From JAUUSJ01 sp051880475 (GTDB taxonomy: Bacteria > Bacillota > Clostridia > Lachnospirales > Lachnospiraceae), in NCBI GenBank assembly GCA_051880475.1, contig JBJEOA010000046.1, positions 1 through 39,942 on the forward strand: a DNA stretch of 39,942 bases, written 5' to 3'. Below the pieces are notes generated by a model, which saw only the letters and a list, made by a program, of their open reading frames with translations, was not told where the DNA came from and made no database searches. The translations under genes and the position numbers were made by a program. This document shows positions 7,389 through 16,038 of the stretch, piece after piece. How positions within the stretch are numbered: position 1 is the first letter of the stretch; every line of letters begins with the position of its first letter.

Positions 7389-8756
7389 ATGACATTGCCA
7401 CAAGTATTTGAAGAACGGATGAGAAATATGCTTCAATCAGAGTTTGAGGAATATCTTGCGAGTTTTAAGCAGCCAAGATGGAATGGAATTCGGGTAAACC
7501 GACTTAAGATGGAGGCGAAAACATTTTATGAGAAAGCACCGTTTTCGCTAGAGCCAGTTCCTTGGTGCGAAAATGGATTTTATTATAAGAGAGAGGAAAA
7601 CTTGTCAAGACATCCGTTTTATCATGCGGGATTGTATTATATACAAGAACCAAGTGCAATGTCGACAGCAAGTTTTCTTCCTGTCTGTCCGGGAGATAAA
7701 GTGTTGGATCTTTGCGCAGCACCAGGTGGAAAAAGTACAGAGCTTGGTGGAAAGTTAATGGGAGAGGGGCTTTTGGTAAGTAACGATATTAGTGTTTCAA
7801 GAACAAAAGCACTCCTTCATAATATTGAGATGGCAGGCATCAGTAATGTGTTGGTTTTAAGCGAAGAACCAGCCAAACTGGTGCCTAGATTTCGTGGATT
7901 TTTTGATAAAATTTTAGTGGATGCTCCGTGTTCTGGCGAAGGCATGTTTCGAAAAGACCCTGCGATGGTGAGAGAGTGGAGCGAGGAAAAGGTTGCTCTA
8001 TATAGCGGGATTCAAAAAGAAATTATTGTGCAGGCAGCTAAAATGTTAAAACCAGGTGGAAAACTTATTTACTCTACTTGCACCTTTGCTCCAGATGAGA
8101 ATGAAAAGACGGTGGAACATTTATTAAGAGAGTGTGAGGATATGTTTCTTATAGAGCTTCCGATGGTGGAAGGATTTGACAAAGGTCATCCGGAGTGGGG
8201 TGATACTAGAAATGAGGAACTTAAAAAATGCAGAAGAATTTGGCCACATAAAGTAAAGGGAGAAGGGCATTTTGTTGCTCTATTTGAAAAAAGAGCGGAT
8301 AGCCCATCTTACCCAGTCAAGAGATATACGTACCAAACTTCAAAGTTGACGAACGAGCTAGAGCAGTTTTTGATGGATTCAAATCTTAATTTAGACAAAA
8401 AACGTATTGAAATCCACGGAGAAAAAGTATTTTATATGCCAAAAAACTTGCCAGATATAAAAGGACTTCGCATTGTGAGAGCAGGATTATTCCTTGGGTA
8501 TGTAAAAAAGAAAAGATTTGAACCGTCACAGGCTTTTGCCATGTCTCTTAGAGAGGGAGAGTTTCAAAATAGAATCAATCTTTCTCTCTCAGATGAAAAT
8601 GTTATTCGTTATCTAAAGGGAGAGACGATAAATGCAGAAGGAGAAAATGGATATGCACTTGTCTGTGTAGAAAATCAACCGCTTGGCTTTGGAAAGTTAA
8701 ATAGAGGAATTTTGAAAAATAAGTATAACCCAAGTTGGCGTTTGATGAGGGGATAA
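7389..8756 (+). CDS. RsmF-like RNA (cytosine-5) methyltransferase, NOL1/NOP2/Sun family
   Basis: SAM-dependent m5C methyltransferase of 455 residues, probably acting on 16S rRNA. The Rossmann core contains the SAM motif DLCAAPGGKST at about 107-117, motif IV DAPCSGEGMFRK with Cys181, and motif VI YSTCTF with the nucleophile Cys231; two cysteines are diagnostic of m5C RNA enzymes. The 190-residue region after the core resembles the RsmF/YebU C-terminal module, including a PUA-like end (KGETINAEGENGYALVCVE, GFGKLNRG, WRLMRG). AGGAGGAAG precedes the ATG. It is the first of an RNA-modification run, 2 bp before the next start, so translation is likely coupled. The target cytosine (C1407 in E. coli RsmF) is inferred from family only. 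Confidence 0.9.
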   Translation: MTLPQVFEERMRNMLQSEFEEYLASFKQPRWNGIRVNRLKMEAKTFYEKAPFSLEPVPWCENGFYYKREENLSRHPFYHAGLYYIQEPSAMSTASFLPVCPGDKVLDLCAAPGGKSTELGGKLMGEGLLVSNDISVSRTKALLHNIEMAGISNVLVLSEEPAKLVPRFRGFFDKILVDAPCSGEGMFRKDPAMVREWSEEKVALYSGIQKEIIVQAAKMLKPGGKLIYSTCTFAPDENEKTVEHLLRECEDMFLIELPMVEGFDKGHPEWGDTRNEELKKCRRIWPHKVKGEGHFVALFEKRADSPSYPVKRYTYQTSKLTNELEQFLMDSNLNLDKKRIEIHGEKVFYMPKNLPDIKGLRIVRAGLFLGYVKKKRFEPSQAFAMSLREGEFQNRINLSLSDENVIRYLKGETINAEGENGYALVCVENQPLGFGKLNRGILKNKYNPSWRLMRG

Positions 8757-8758
8757 GA

Positions 8759-9490
8759 ATGAAAGAGATAATACGTTTAGATAAATATTTGGCAGATATG
8801 AATCTTGGCACAAGGGCACAGGTAAAAGAATCTATCAAAAAGGGAAAAGTTCAGATAAACGGACAGGTACAAAAAAAGCCAGAAATAAAAGTAAATATTT
8901 ATCAAGATGAAATAATGGTTGATGGAAAACAAGTAAAATATATAAGTTACGAATATTATATGCTTCACAAACCAAAGGGAGTGGTATCTGCCACGCAAGA
9001 TAAAAGAGATAAAACAGTGATTGATTTAATATTTGGAAAAAATAGAAAGGATTTATTCCCTGTAGGGAGACTAGATAAAGATACAGAAGGGCTGCTTCTC
9101 ATTACAAATGATGGAGAATTGGCACATCAACTCTTATCTCCGAAAAAGCATGTAGAGAAAACTTACTTTGCCAAAATTCAGGGAGCTGTCACGGAGGAAG
9201 ATATAAAAAAATTTAAAGAAGGGATTGACATTGGGGAGGAAAAACCAACTCTTCCTGCAAAACTTTCTGTGCTTAAAATGGGAGCTATCTCCGATATAGA
9301 GGTAACAATTGTGGAGGGAAAATTCCATCAAGTAAAAAGAATGTTTGCGGCAATTGGAAAACCTGTTCTTTATCTTAAGAGACTATCCATGGGCTCTTTA
9401 GTATTAGATGAGAGCTTAAAAAAAGGGGAGTATCGTCCTCTTACAGAGCAAGAGAAAAAGAAGCTTTTTGAGGGAGGAAAAAGAGAATGA
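8759..9490 (+). CDS. RsuA/RluB-type pseudouridine synthase
   Basis: Isomerises a uridine in rRNA to pseudouridine. From the ATG at 8759 it has 243 residues. An S4 RNA-binding domain occupies about residues 1-60 (IRLDKYLADMNLGTRAQVKE), and the catalytic domain shows GRLDKDTEGLLLITNDG with the catalytic Asp in RLD, plus KTYFAKIQG and EGKFHQVKRMF. These are RsuA/RluB/RluE signatures. The size without a long basic tail favours the RsuA subgroup (16S position 516), but RluB-like activity on 23S cannot be excluded. A longer frame from 8735 overlaps the upstream gene and lacks a ribosome-binding site; GAGGGGAT lies before 8759. It overlaps the following gene by 4 nt (ATGA), so the two are translationally coupled. 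Confidence 0.9.
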   Translation: MKEIIRLDKYLADMNLGTRAQVKESIKKGKVQINGQVQKKPEIKVNIYQDEIMVDGKQVKYISYEYYMLHKPKGVVSATQDKRDKTVIDLIFGKNRKDLFPVGRLDKDTEGLLLITNDGELAHQLLSPKKHVEKTYFAKIQGAVTEEDIKKFKEGIDIGEEKPTLPAKLSVLKMGAISDIEVTIVEGKFHQVKRMFAAIGKPVLYLKRLSMGSLVLDESLKKGEYRPLTEQEKKKLFEGGKRE

Positions 9491-11409
9491 AAAAAGACTT
9501 TCTTCCAATGACAATGGAAGATGCAAAAAAACGAGGTTGGGATAAGGTTGATTTCGTCTACGTATGTGGAGATGCATATGTCGATCACCCTTCTTTTGGT
9601 GCGGCGATTATTACGAGAGTGCTTGAGGCGAATGGATATAAAGTTGGAATGATTTGTCAGCCAGATTGGAAAAATGATGACAGCATTAATATATTTGGGG
9701 AGCCAGAGCTTGGTTTCATTGTCAGTGCTGGAAATATGGATTCGATGGTCAATCACTATACTGTTGCCAAAAAGAGAAGAAAACAAGATCTATATTCTCC
9801 AGGGGGAGAGATGGGAAAAAGACCTGACCATGCGGCGATTGTCTATGGAAATCTCATTCGAAGAAAATATCCAAAAGCGACTATTATTTTAGGAGGAATA
9901 GAGGCATCTTTGCGAAGGCTTGCTCACTATGATTATTGGGATAATAAATTAAAACGTTCTATCTTGCTTGACGCTAGTGCAGATATCGTACTTTATGGGA
10001 TGGGAGAGAAATCCATTATCGAGGTGGCAGATGCCCTAAAAGCTGGAATAGCTGTCAGTGATATTAGTTTTGTGGATGGCTCTGTCTATAAAACGAAAAG
10101 TTTAGATTCCGTATATGATTATGAGCTTTTGCCGTCATTTTCCTCTATGCAAGAAGATAAGATAAACTATGCAAAGAGCTTTGCGATTCAATATCAAAAT
10201 ACAGACCCATTTTCTGGAAAAAGATTAGTGGAGCCTTACAGGGAGAAGGAATATATTGTGCAAAACCCTCCGGCAAAACCTCTCTCTAGACAAGAGATGG
10301 ATGACGTCTATTCTCTTCCGTATATGAAAACATACCATCCTTCTTATGAGGAGAAGGGGGGAATTCCCGCTATCTCAGAAGTGAAATTTAGCTTAATTAG
10401 TAATCGAGGATGTTTTGGCGGATGTAGTTTTTGTGCACTTACTTTCCATCAAGGAAGAATTATTCAGGCTAGAAGTCATGAAAGTTTAATTGAGGAAGCG
10501 GTAGAGATGACGAAGGAACCTGATTTTAAGGGATATATCCATGATGTGGGAGGACCGACGGCGAATTTTCGTTTTCCAGCTTGTAAAAAGCAGATGGAGT
10601 ACGGTGCTTGTAAAAATAAGCAATGTCTCTTTCCGACACCGTGCAAAAATATAGAGATAGACCATAAAGATTATGTGGAGCTTCTTAGAAAGCTTAGAAA
10701 TCTTCCAAAGGTAAAAAAGGTATTTATACGCTCAGGAATTCGTTTTGACTATGCGATATATGACAAAAATCCTCTCTTTATGGAGGAACTTTGCAAGTAT
10801 CATGTCAGTGGTCAGTTAAAGGTAGCGCCAGAACATGTAGCACCAAATGTATTAGATAATATGGGAAAACCAAGACATGAGGTGTATGAGCGTTTTTGTA
10901 AAAAATATAAAGAGATAAATGAAAGAATAGAAAAAAAACAATACCTTGTTCCGTATTTGATGTCTTCTCATCCGGGAAGCACGATAAATGAGGCGATTAC
11001 TTTGGCACAGTATTTAAAAAAGATTAATCATATGCCAGAGCAGGTGCAAGATTTTTATCCGACTCCGTCGACTCTCTCGACTTGTATGTATTATACAGGA
11101 GTAAATCCTCTGACAATGAAACCAGTCTATGTGCCAAAAGACCCAAGAGAGAAAGCGAAACAGCGTGCGTTGATGCAGTTTCAGCGACCAGAAAATTATA
11201 ATCTTGTACTTGAAGCGTTAAAAGAAGCTGGAAGAATGGATTTAGTTGGTTTTGATAATAACTGTCTTATTCGACCAAGGAAAACAATAAAATCAAATCA
11301 AAATGCCAGAGGAAAGTCGGAACTAGAAAATAAAAACAAAGAAAAATTCAGTCCAAGAGAAAATAAAAAGAAAACGATTCGAAATGTGCATAGAAAAAAG
11401 AGGAAATAA
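9487..11409 (+). CDS. YgiQ family radical SAM protein
   Basis: Radical SAM protein of 640 residues in the UPF0313/YgiQ family. The N-terminal region (DFVYVCGDAYVDHPSFG at about 17-34, ASLRRLAHYDYWDNKLKRS near 140-158) is characteristic. The 4Fe-4S motif is CFGGCSFCALTFHQGR near residues 312-327, of the CxxxCxxC type. A second Cys group (CKKQMEYGACKNKQC) follows at about 368-382 and may bind another metal centre. The C-terminal DUF3362-type region ends in a strongly basic tail (KKKTIRNVHRKKRK) that could bind nucleic acid. No reaction is established for YgiQ to my knowledge. Its position inside a run of rRNA and tRNA modifiers hints at an RNA role, but this is only context. Start overlaps the upstream stop as ATGA. 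Confidence 0.93.
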   Translation: MKKDFLPMTMEDAKKRGWDKVDFVYVCGDAYVDHPSFGAAIITRVLEANGYKVGMICQPDWKNDDSINIFGEPELGFIVSAGNMDSMVNHYTVAKKRRKQDLYSPGGEMGKRPDHAAIVYGNLIRRKYPKATIILGGIEASLRRLAHYDYWDNKLKRSILLDASADIVLYGMGEKSIIEVADALKAGIAVSDISFVDGSVYKTKSLDSVYDYELLPSFSSMQEDKINYAKSFAIQYQNTDPFSGKRLVEPYREKEYIVQNPPAKPLSRQEMDDVYSLPYMKTYHPSYEEKGGIPAISEVKFSLISNRGCFGGCSFCALTFHQGRIIQARSHESLIEEAVEMTKEPDFKGYIHDVGGPTANFRFPACKKQMEYGACKNKQCLFPTPCKNIEIDHKDYVELLRKLRNLPKVKKVFIRSGIRFDYAIYDKNPLFMEELCKYHVSGQLKVAPEHVAPNVLDNMGKPRHEVYERFCKKYKEINERIEKKQYLVPYLMSSHPGSTINEAITLAQYLKKINHMPEQVQDFYPTPSTLSTCMYYTGVNPLTMKPVYVPKDPREKAKQRALMQFQRPENYNLVLEALKEAGRMDLVGFDNNCLIRPRKTIKSNQNARGKSELENKNKEKFSPRENKKKTIRNVHRKKRK

Positions 11410-11454
11410 TAAAAGAAAAAGCAAATGGCTGTGATATATTAGAAAGGCAAAAAG

Positions 11455-12021
11455 ATGCAAAAGGGAAAAAAAGGATATTTAAATAAATATAAGAAAAATC
11501 AGCTCTTAAAAACGGGAATTGCTTTTGCGATTATTCTTTTGATTGTTATTTTGGCATTGCTTATAGAGCATACAACGAAAACAGTGATGATTGTGGCGGC
11601 AGTTGTCGGAGCATTGCCGGCGGCTAAAATCTTAGTTGGATTTATTGTGGTTGCCCCATTTTCTTCCTATGACGGAGAGCGAGTGACAGGAGAATTAGCC
11701 GCAAATGGCAGGGAATTTTTTGATTTATGTATTTCTACTGAGGAGAAAATTATATTTGTCCCATATCTTTATATGACAGAAGATAAGATGTTTGCACTTG
11801 TAAATGTAAAAAAAGGGTTGGATAAAAATAAATTTAAGAGATATCTCCAAAATTGGATGAAAGGAGAAGACCTCTATTTTAAAGTATCGCTTTTTGAAGA
11901 TGAAAAGTCTATGATTCGAGAAGTGAATGTAGAACTTACAAGAAAAATGCAAGAAGATGAAAAGAAAAATAAAAATGATTTAGATAAGGCGAGGGATAGA
12001 TTGCTTATTTTAGTGCCTTGA
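11455..12021 (+). CDS. hypothetical membrane protein, two N-terminal TM segments
   Basis: Unrecognised protein of 188 residues. A Lys-rich N-terminus (MQKGKKGYLNKYKKNQ) precedes two hydrophobic stretches at about residues 22-38 (IAFAIILLIVILALLIE) and 44-70 (VMIVAAVVGALPAAKILVGF), a likely hairpin in the membrane with both ends in the cytoplasm by the positive-inside rule. The remaining 115 residues form a soluble, charged domain without Cys clusters or nucleotide motifs, ending in a charged helix and LLILVP. It lies between ygiQ and an RluA-type gene in the same direction, with small gaps, and probably belongs to their operon. GAAAGG upstream gives a weak ribosome-binding site. I cannot assign a function. 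Confidence 0.8.
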   Translation: MQKGKKGYLNKYKKNQLLKTGIAFAIILLIVILALLIEHTTKTVMIVAAVVGALPAAKILVGFIVVAPFSSYDGERVTGELAANGREFFDLCISTEEKIIFVPYLYMTEDKMFALVNVKKGLDKNKFKRYLQNWMKGEDLYFKVSLFEDEKSMIREVNVELTRKMQEDEKKNKNDLDKARDRLLILVP

Positions 12022-12048
12022 TGCTAGTTATCTAAGATGGAGTTTATT

Positions 12049-13023
12049 ATGCGAGAATTTACAATCACAAAAAAAGAAGAGGGACAGCGTTTAGATAAGT
12101 TTTTGGCGAAATACCTGAATAAAGCACCAAAAAGTTTTCTCTACAAAATGCTTCGAAAAAAAAACATTAAGTTAAATACAAAAAAAGCAGAGGGAAGAGA
12201 AATATTAGTCAAGGGAGATATTGTCACATTATACTTATCAGACGATACGATTGTGCAGTTTCAAGATAAAAAAAATGAGGAAATAAAAACTATTACGACA
12301 AAAGAAGATTACGTCGTTTATAAAAATGAAAATATTATTTTATTAAATAAGCCAGTTGGAATGTTGTCTCAAAAAGCGAAAAAAGAAGATTTTTCTATGA
12401 ATGAGTGGTTAATTTCTTACTGTTTAAATAAGAAAATCATTACAGAAGAGGAATATAGATTTTGTCATCCGGCAGTCTGTAATCGACTAGACCGTAATAC
12501 AAGCGGAATGATGATTGGTGGAATTACGCTAAAGGGACAGCAAAAAATGGTGGAGCTTTTAAAGGAGAGAAGTCTTAAAAAATTTTATACTTGTATTGTA
12601 GTTGGAAAAATAGAAAAAAAAGCTCATATTTTTGGATATCTGCAAAAAAATGAAAAAAATAATACTGTAATTTTTCATACAACAAAAGAAACGAATGATG
12701 ATATGAAAATAGAGACAAAATATGAGCCAATCAAAGTTGGAAGTGAGTACACCTTGCTTCGTGTCGAGTTAATTACTGGAAAGACACATCAGATTCGTGC
12801 ACATTTAGCCTCGATTGGACATCCGATTGTGGGAGATTATAAGTACGGAAAACGTCAAATTAATGATAAATTTAAGAGAGAGTATGGACTTTCTTATCAA
12901 TTGCTCCACAGCAGCGAAATCTATTTTCCAGAACTTGGAAATGAGTGGAGTGATATTTCAAAAAAATCTTTTAAGGCGAGTGAGCCAGATGTGTTTTGTA
13001 AAATAAAGAGAGATTTGTTCTAG
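12049..13023 (+). CDS. RluA family pseudouridine synthase
   Basis: Pseudouridine synthase of 324 residues from the ATG at 12049. An S4 domain (EGQRLDKFLAKYLNKAPKSF) occupies about residues 10-70, and the RluA catalytic domain follows with VCNRLDRNTSGMMIGG holding the catalytic Asp, then GKTHQIRAHLASIGHPIVGDYKYG. This combination is typical of RluC/RluD-like enzymes that modify 23S rRNA. The substrate position cannot be read from the sequence. GGAG at 12040-12042 lies 6 nt before the ATG at 12049; the frame is open from an ATG at 12037, but that start would consume the site. It is unusually Lys-rich like its neighbours. The gene lies 14 nt before recU and probably in the same transcript. Confidence 0.92.
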   Translation: MREFTITKKEEGQRLDKFLAKYLNKAPKSFLYKMLRKKNIKLNTKKAEGREILVKGDIVTLYLSDDTIVQFQDKKNEEIKTITTKEDYVVYKNENIILLNKPVGMLSQKAKKEDFSMNEWLISYCLNKKIITEEEYRFCHPAVCNRLDRNTSGMMIGGITLKGQQKMVELLKERSLKKFYTCIVVGKIEKKAHIFGYLQKNEKNNTVIFHTTKETNDDMKIETKYEPIKVGSEYTLLRVELITGKTHQIRAHLASIGHPIVGDYKYGKRQINDKFKREYGLSYQLLHSSEIYFPELGNEWSDISKKSFKASEPDVFCKIKRDLF

Positions 13024-13037
13024 AAAGAGGATACAAT

Positions 13038-13583
13038 ATGGCAACGTGGAATTCGAGAGGACTTCGAGGTTCTACTTTAGAGGAAATGATTAATTATACA
13101 AATGAGAAATATAGAGAAAAGGGGCTTGCTCTCGTACAAAAAATACCGACTCCAATTAAGCCGGTGAAGATTGACCAAGAGTCGAGGCATATCACGCTTG
13201 CGTATTTTGAACAAAAGAGCACGGTAGATTATATTGGAGCAGTACAGGGAATTCCAGTTTGTTTTGATGCCAAGGAATGTGCAAAAGATACTTTTGTACT
13301 CTCTAATATACATGAACATCAAGTGAAATTTATGGAGGAGTTTGAGCGACAAAATGGAATTAGCTTTTTTCTCATCTATTTTTCTCATCGAGAGGAAAGC
13401 TATTATTTGAGATTTTCAGAGTTAAAAAAATATTGGGAGAGGCAAAAACAAGGACATCCTAAAAATTTTAAGTATGGAGAATTAGACTTAAGATTTTTTA
13501 TTCCATCGAAATCTGGCGTACAAATTCACTATTTAGAGACATTGAGCAAAGATTTACAAAGCAGAAACAGCAAAGTTTTGTAG
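13038..13583 (+). CDS. recU: Holliday junction resolvase RecU
   Basis: RecU cuts four-way DNA junctions during recombination and chromosome segregation in Firmicutes and works with RuvAB. The 181-residue protein has the family start WNSRGLRGSTLEEMIN (the N-terminal stalk binding site), the nuclease core STVDYIGAVQGIPVCFDAKE with the Asp and Glu-Lys metal ligands at about residues 56-77, and LSNIHEHQVKFMEEFERQNG with the second part of the active site. RecU is found in Gram-positive bacteria, supporting the taxonomic call. In many Firmicutes recU sits next to a penicillin-binding protein gene; here it follows rRNA-modification genes instead. AGAGGATAC gives a fair ribosome-binding site 7 nt before ATG. 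Confidence 0.94.
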   Translation: MATWNSRGLRGSTLEEMINYTNEKYREKGLALVQKIPTPIKPVKIDQESRHITLAYFEQKSTVDYIGAVQGIPVCFDAKECAKDTFVLSNIHEHQVKFMEEFERQNGISFFLIYFSHREESYYLRFSELKKYWERQKQGHPKNFKYGELDLRFFIPSKSGVQIHYLETLSKDLQSRNSKVL

Positions 13584-13600
13584 AAAAAAAGTAGAAATGA

Positions 13601-13629
13601 TTGACGAAGCCTTAGGAATGTTTTATAAT
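13601..13629 (+). promoter_or_regulatory. promoter of the yicC-remA-gmk-rpoZ operon
   Basis: TTGACG (13601-13606), a 17-bp spacer and TATAAT (13624-13629) make a strong sigma-A promoter. The start near 13636 leaves about 49 nt before the GTG start of the yicC gene. Confidence 0.8.
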
Positions 13630-13684
13630 TTTAAATTATGGTGTGAGGTTAGTATAATAAACAAAGGAAGGTAATGGTGGTTTT

Positions 13685-14563
13685 GTGATTAAGAGTATGA
13701 CTGGCTTTGGAAGAAGCGAGAAGATTACGGAGAAAAATAAGATTGTAGTAGAGATGAAGGCCGTTAATCACAGATATTGTGATTTAAGTATAAAAACTCC
13801 AAAAAAGCTAAATTATTTTGAGGCGGCAATGAGAGGAATTTTAAAGGAATATATTGACCGAGGAAAGGTGGACGTCTATATTACGTATGAAGATTATGCA
13901 GATGCCAGCTTTTTCGTGGCTTATAATGAGAAAATAGCAAGAGAGTATATGGAAAATCTAAAAAAAATAGGTGAGGAGTTTGAAATTGACCATAAAATTA
14001 CTGCCTATCAGCTCTCTAAGTATCCAGATGTGTTCACCCTAGAGTCACAACCAGTTAATGAAGAAGAAATATGGGGAGAATTGGTTATTGTCTTGAAAGA
14101 AGCATGTGAAAAGTTTGTTGAAACTAGAAAACAAGAGGGAGAGAGACTTCAAACGGATTTGTTGCAAAAACTCGAAGAAATGCGAAAAACAGTTTCTTTT
14201 ATTGAAGAAAAATCTCCGCAGATTGTAAGTGAATATCGCGTCAAGTTAGAGGAGCGTGTGAAAGAATTCCTAGAAAAATCAGCAATTGAAGAAAGTCGTA
14301 TTGCGGCTGAGGTTGCTATTTATGCGGATAAGGTTTGTGTAGATGAGGAGATTGTGCGTCTAAAGAGCCATATTGTGAGCATGATGGATAATTTAAAAGA
14401 AGGTGGAAGTATCGGAAGAAAATTAGACTTTATTGCTCAGGAAATGAACCGAGAGGCGAATACTATTCTTTCCAAAATAAATAATTTAGAAATTTCTAAT
14501 CGTGCAATTGACTTGAAGACTGAGATTGAAAAAGTCAGAGAGCAAATACAAAATATTGAGTAA
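13685..14563 (+). CDS. YicC/YloC family endoribonuclease
   Basis: Protein of 292 residues in the YicC family, hexameric endoribonucleases that cut structured RNA; the B. subtilis member is YloC. The family start MIKSMTGFGR is present, with the YicC_N domain (about residues 1-155) and a C-terminal DUF1732 region (about 205-292, EEIVRLKSHIVSMMDNL and FIAQEMNREANTILSKI) that carries the conserved EMNREANT motif. The start codon is GTG; GGTGG lies 6 nt upstream. In Bacillus and Clostridia this gene leads the remA-gmk-rpoZ group, as here, behind a strong promoter. It is co-transcribed with remA (22-nt gap). Family assignment is secure; RNA targets are unknown. Confidence 0.94.
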   Translation: MIKSMTGFGRSEKITEKNKIVVEMKAVNHRYCDLSIKTPKKLNYFEAAMRGILKEYIDRGKVDVYITYEDYADASFFVAYNEKIAREYMENLKKIGEEFEIDHKITAYQLSKYPDVFTLESQPVNEEEIWGELVIVLKEACEKFVETRKQEGERLQTDLLQKLEEMRKTVSFIEEKSPQIVSEYRVKLEERVKEFLEKSAIEESRIAAEVAIYADKVCVDEEIVRLKSHIVSMMDNLKEGGSIGRKLDFIAQEMNREANTILSKINNLEISNRAIDLKTEIEKVREQIQNIE

Positions 14564-14585
14564 TGATAGAAAGGAAAGATAAAAG

Positions 14586-14846
14586 ATGGAAGGATTGCTC
14601 AATATTGGATATGGAAATATGATAAATGCAGATAAAATGATTTCGATTGTTGGACCAGACGCAGCTCCAATTAAACGAATGGTACAAACTGCAAAAGACG
14701 AAGGAATGGCGATTGACGCTACTTGTGGCAGAAAAACAAGAGCTGTTATCTTCATGGAGGGAGGCTATCTTGTACTTTCTGCATTGCTCCCTGAGACAAT
14801 TTCTAATCGATATTATGAGAGAGAAAGTGGAAAAGAAAATATTTAG
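14586..14846 (+). CDS. remA: RemA family DNA-binding regulator (DUF370)
   Basis: RemA homologue of 86 residues. B. subtilis RemA is a ring-forming DNA-binding protein that activates matrix and osmoprotection operons. The family's opening LLNIGYGNMINADKMISIV and GRKTRAVIFMEGGYLVLSAL near residue 48-67 are conserved, including the Arg residues in GRKTRA used for DNA binding. The domain fills the whole protein. Whether it controls biofilm genes in this organism is unknown; in Clostridia it is widespread without known matrix operons. It sits between yicC and gmk as in Bacillus. AAAGGAAAG precedes the ATG. Confidence 0.94.
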   Translation: MEGLLNIGYGNMINADKMISIVGPDAAPIKRMVQTAKDEGMAIDATCGRKTRAVIFMEGGYLVLSALLPETISNRYYERESGKENI

Positions 14847-14916
14847 CGAATACATTTTCGCAGTAATATAGTCTAATTGAGATATAAACTGAGATAAAGA
14901 TAGAAGAGGTGAGAAA

Positions 14917-15546
14917 ATGGAAAAGAAAGGAAATTTGATTGTAATTTCTGGATTTTCAGGCGCTGGAAAGGGAACTGTAGTAAAAGATTTGGTAAAAAGA
15001 TATGGATATAGTTTGTCAGTATCTGCGACTACAAGATCACCAAGACCGGGTGAAATCGATGGAGTTCACTATCATTTTAAAACAGAAGAAGATTTTTTAA
15101 ATTTGATTGACTATAATGGTTTTATTGAATATACTCAATATGTCGAGCATTATTATGGAACACCAAGAGCCTTTGTAGAAAAAGAGATGGAAGCAGGAAG
15201 AGATGTCATTTTAGAGATAGAGGTAAATGGAGCACTTAATATTAAAAAGCAGTATCCACAGACAATACTTATCTTTATTGCTCCGCCGAGTGTGGAAGAA
15301 TTAAAGGAGCGTCTCATTGGTCGTCAATCGGAGTCTTTAGACGTGATTGAAAAACGTTTAAGCCGTGCTAAAGAAGAGGCGAAAGATATGGATAACTATG
15401 AATATATTGTTCTAAATGAGAATAATAAAGTAGAAAAATGTGCTGACACAATTCACTCAATTGTTCTAGCTAAAAAACGCAGACTAGAAGAAAATATAGA
15501 GTTTGTAGCGAAAATCAAAAATGAGATGAATCATTTGAACGGTTAG
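14917..15546 (+). CDS. gmk: guanylate kinase
   Basis: Transfers phosphate from ATP to GMP, giving GDP for nucleotide pools and (p)ppGpp synthesis. The 209-residue protein has the P-loop GFSGAGKGT at residues 12-20, the GMP-binding ATTRSPRPGEIDGVHYHF at 37-54, and the lid region IGRQSESLDVIEKRLSRA. Length matches E. coli and B. subtilis Gmk. GAGGTGAG gives a good ribosome-binding site. It lies in the yicC-remA-gmk-rpoZ operon. Together with guaB (28614) it covers two steps of guanine nucleotide supply, and GMP kinase is a known target of (p)ppGpp in Firmicutes. Confidence 0.97.
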   Translation: MEKKGNLIVISGFSGAGKGTVVKDLVKRYGYSLSVSATTRSPRPGEIDGVHYHFKTEEDFLNLIDYNGFIEYTQYVEHYYGTPRAFVEKEMEAGRDVILEIEVNGALNIKKQYPQTILIFIAPPSVEELKERLIGRQSESLDVIEKRLSRAKEEAKDMDNYEYIVLNENNKVEKCADTIHSIVLAKKRRLEENIEFVAKIKNEMNHLNG

Positions 15547-15669
15547 TCTAGTGACGTATTCTTTTTTAAATATGAGATATTTAGAAAAATAAAATAAGCA
15601 GTTTTCATGTTTAATGAAAAATTAGGCATGATATTTTAATATGATTTTTTAGAGAAAGGAAGTATAATA

Positions 15670-15942
15670 ATGTTACACCCATCTTATACAGAATTAATGA
15701 ACGCAGTAAACGAAGATTATATTGAACATGGAGAAATCCCTGTAGTAAGCAGTCGTTATTCTATTGTAATTGCTACAGCTAAGAGAGCAAGACAGCTCAT
15801 CGCAGGAGATAAAGCTTTAGTTAAAGTAAAAAATGGAAGACATTTATCTACAGCAGTAGAGGAACTTTATCAAGGAAAAATCAAGATTATTCCATCTGAG
15901 CCAGTAGAAGAACAGACGGAAGAAAATACAATTGATGAATAA
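15670..15942 (+). CDS. rpoZ: RNA polymerase subunit omega
   Basis: Omega, 90 residues, helps assemble the beta' subunit. The motif SRYSIVIATAKRARQLIAG at residues 28-46 is the conserved omega signature, and the N-terminus MLHPSYTELM is the clostridial form. The acidic C-terminal tail (EPVEEQTEENTIDE) is variable. It is the last gene of the operon and is followed 22 nt later by a terminator hairpin. AGAAAGGAAG precedes the ATG. In Gram-negative bacteria omega helps form a ppGpp site with the motif MARVT, which is absent here, as in other Firmicutes. Confidence 0.93.
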   Translation: MLHPSYTELMNAVNEDYIEHGEIPVVSSRYSIVIATAKRARQLIAGDKALVKVKNGRHLSTAVEELYQGKIKIIPSEPVEEQTEENTIDE

Positions 15943-15963
15943 AAAAGAGTAAAACTGCGGATA

Positions 15964-15995
15964 AACTTCGCCCCTTTTTGAGGTGGAGTTTTTTT
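15964..15995 (+). terminator. terminator after rpoZ
   Basis: AACTTCGCCCC (15964-15974) pairs with GAGGTGGAGTT (15980-15990) with two G-U pairs and one mismatch, followed by TTTTTTT. cysS starts 44 nt later. Confidence 0.75.
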
Positions 15996-16038
15996 ACTAT
16001 GAAAGTCCCTGTCAAGATAAAAAATAGGAGGAAAAATA

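Noticed and set aside
9370..9786. 138-codon minus-strand ORF across the pseudouridine synthase-ygiQ junction
   Set aside because: Antisense to two well-supported, overlapping genes; no start signal.
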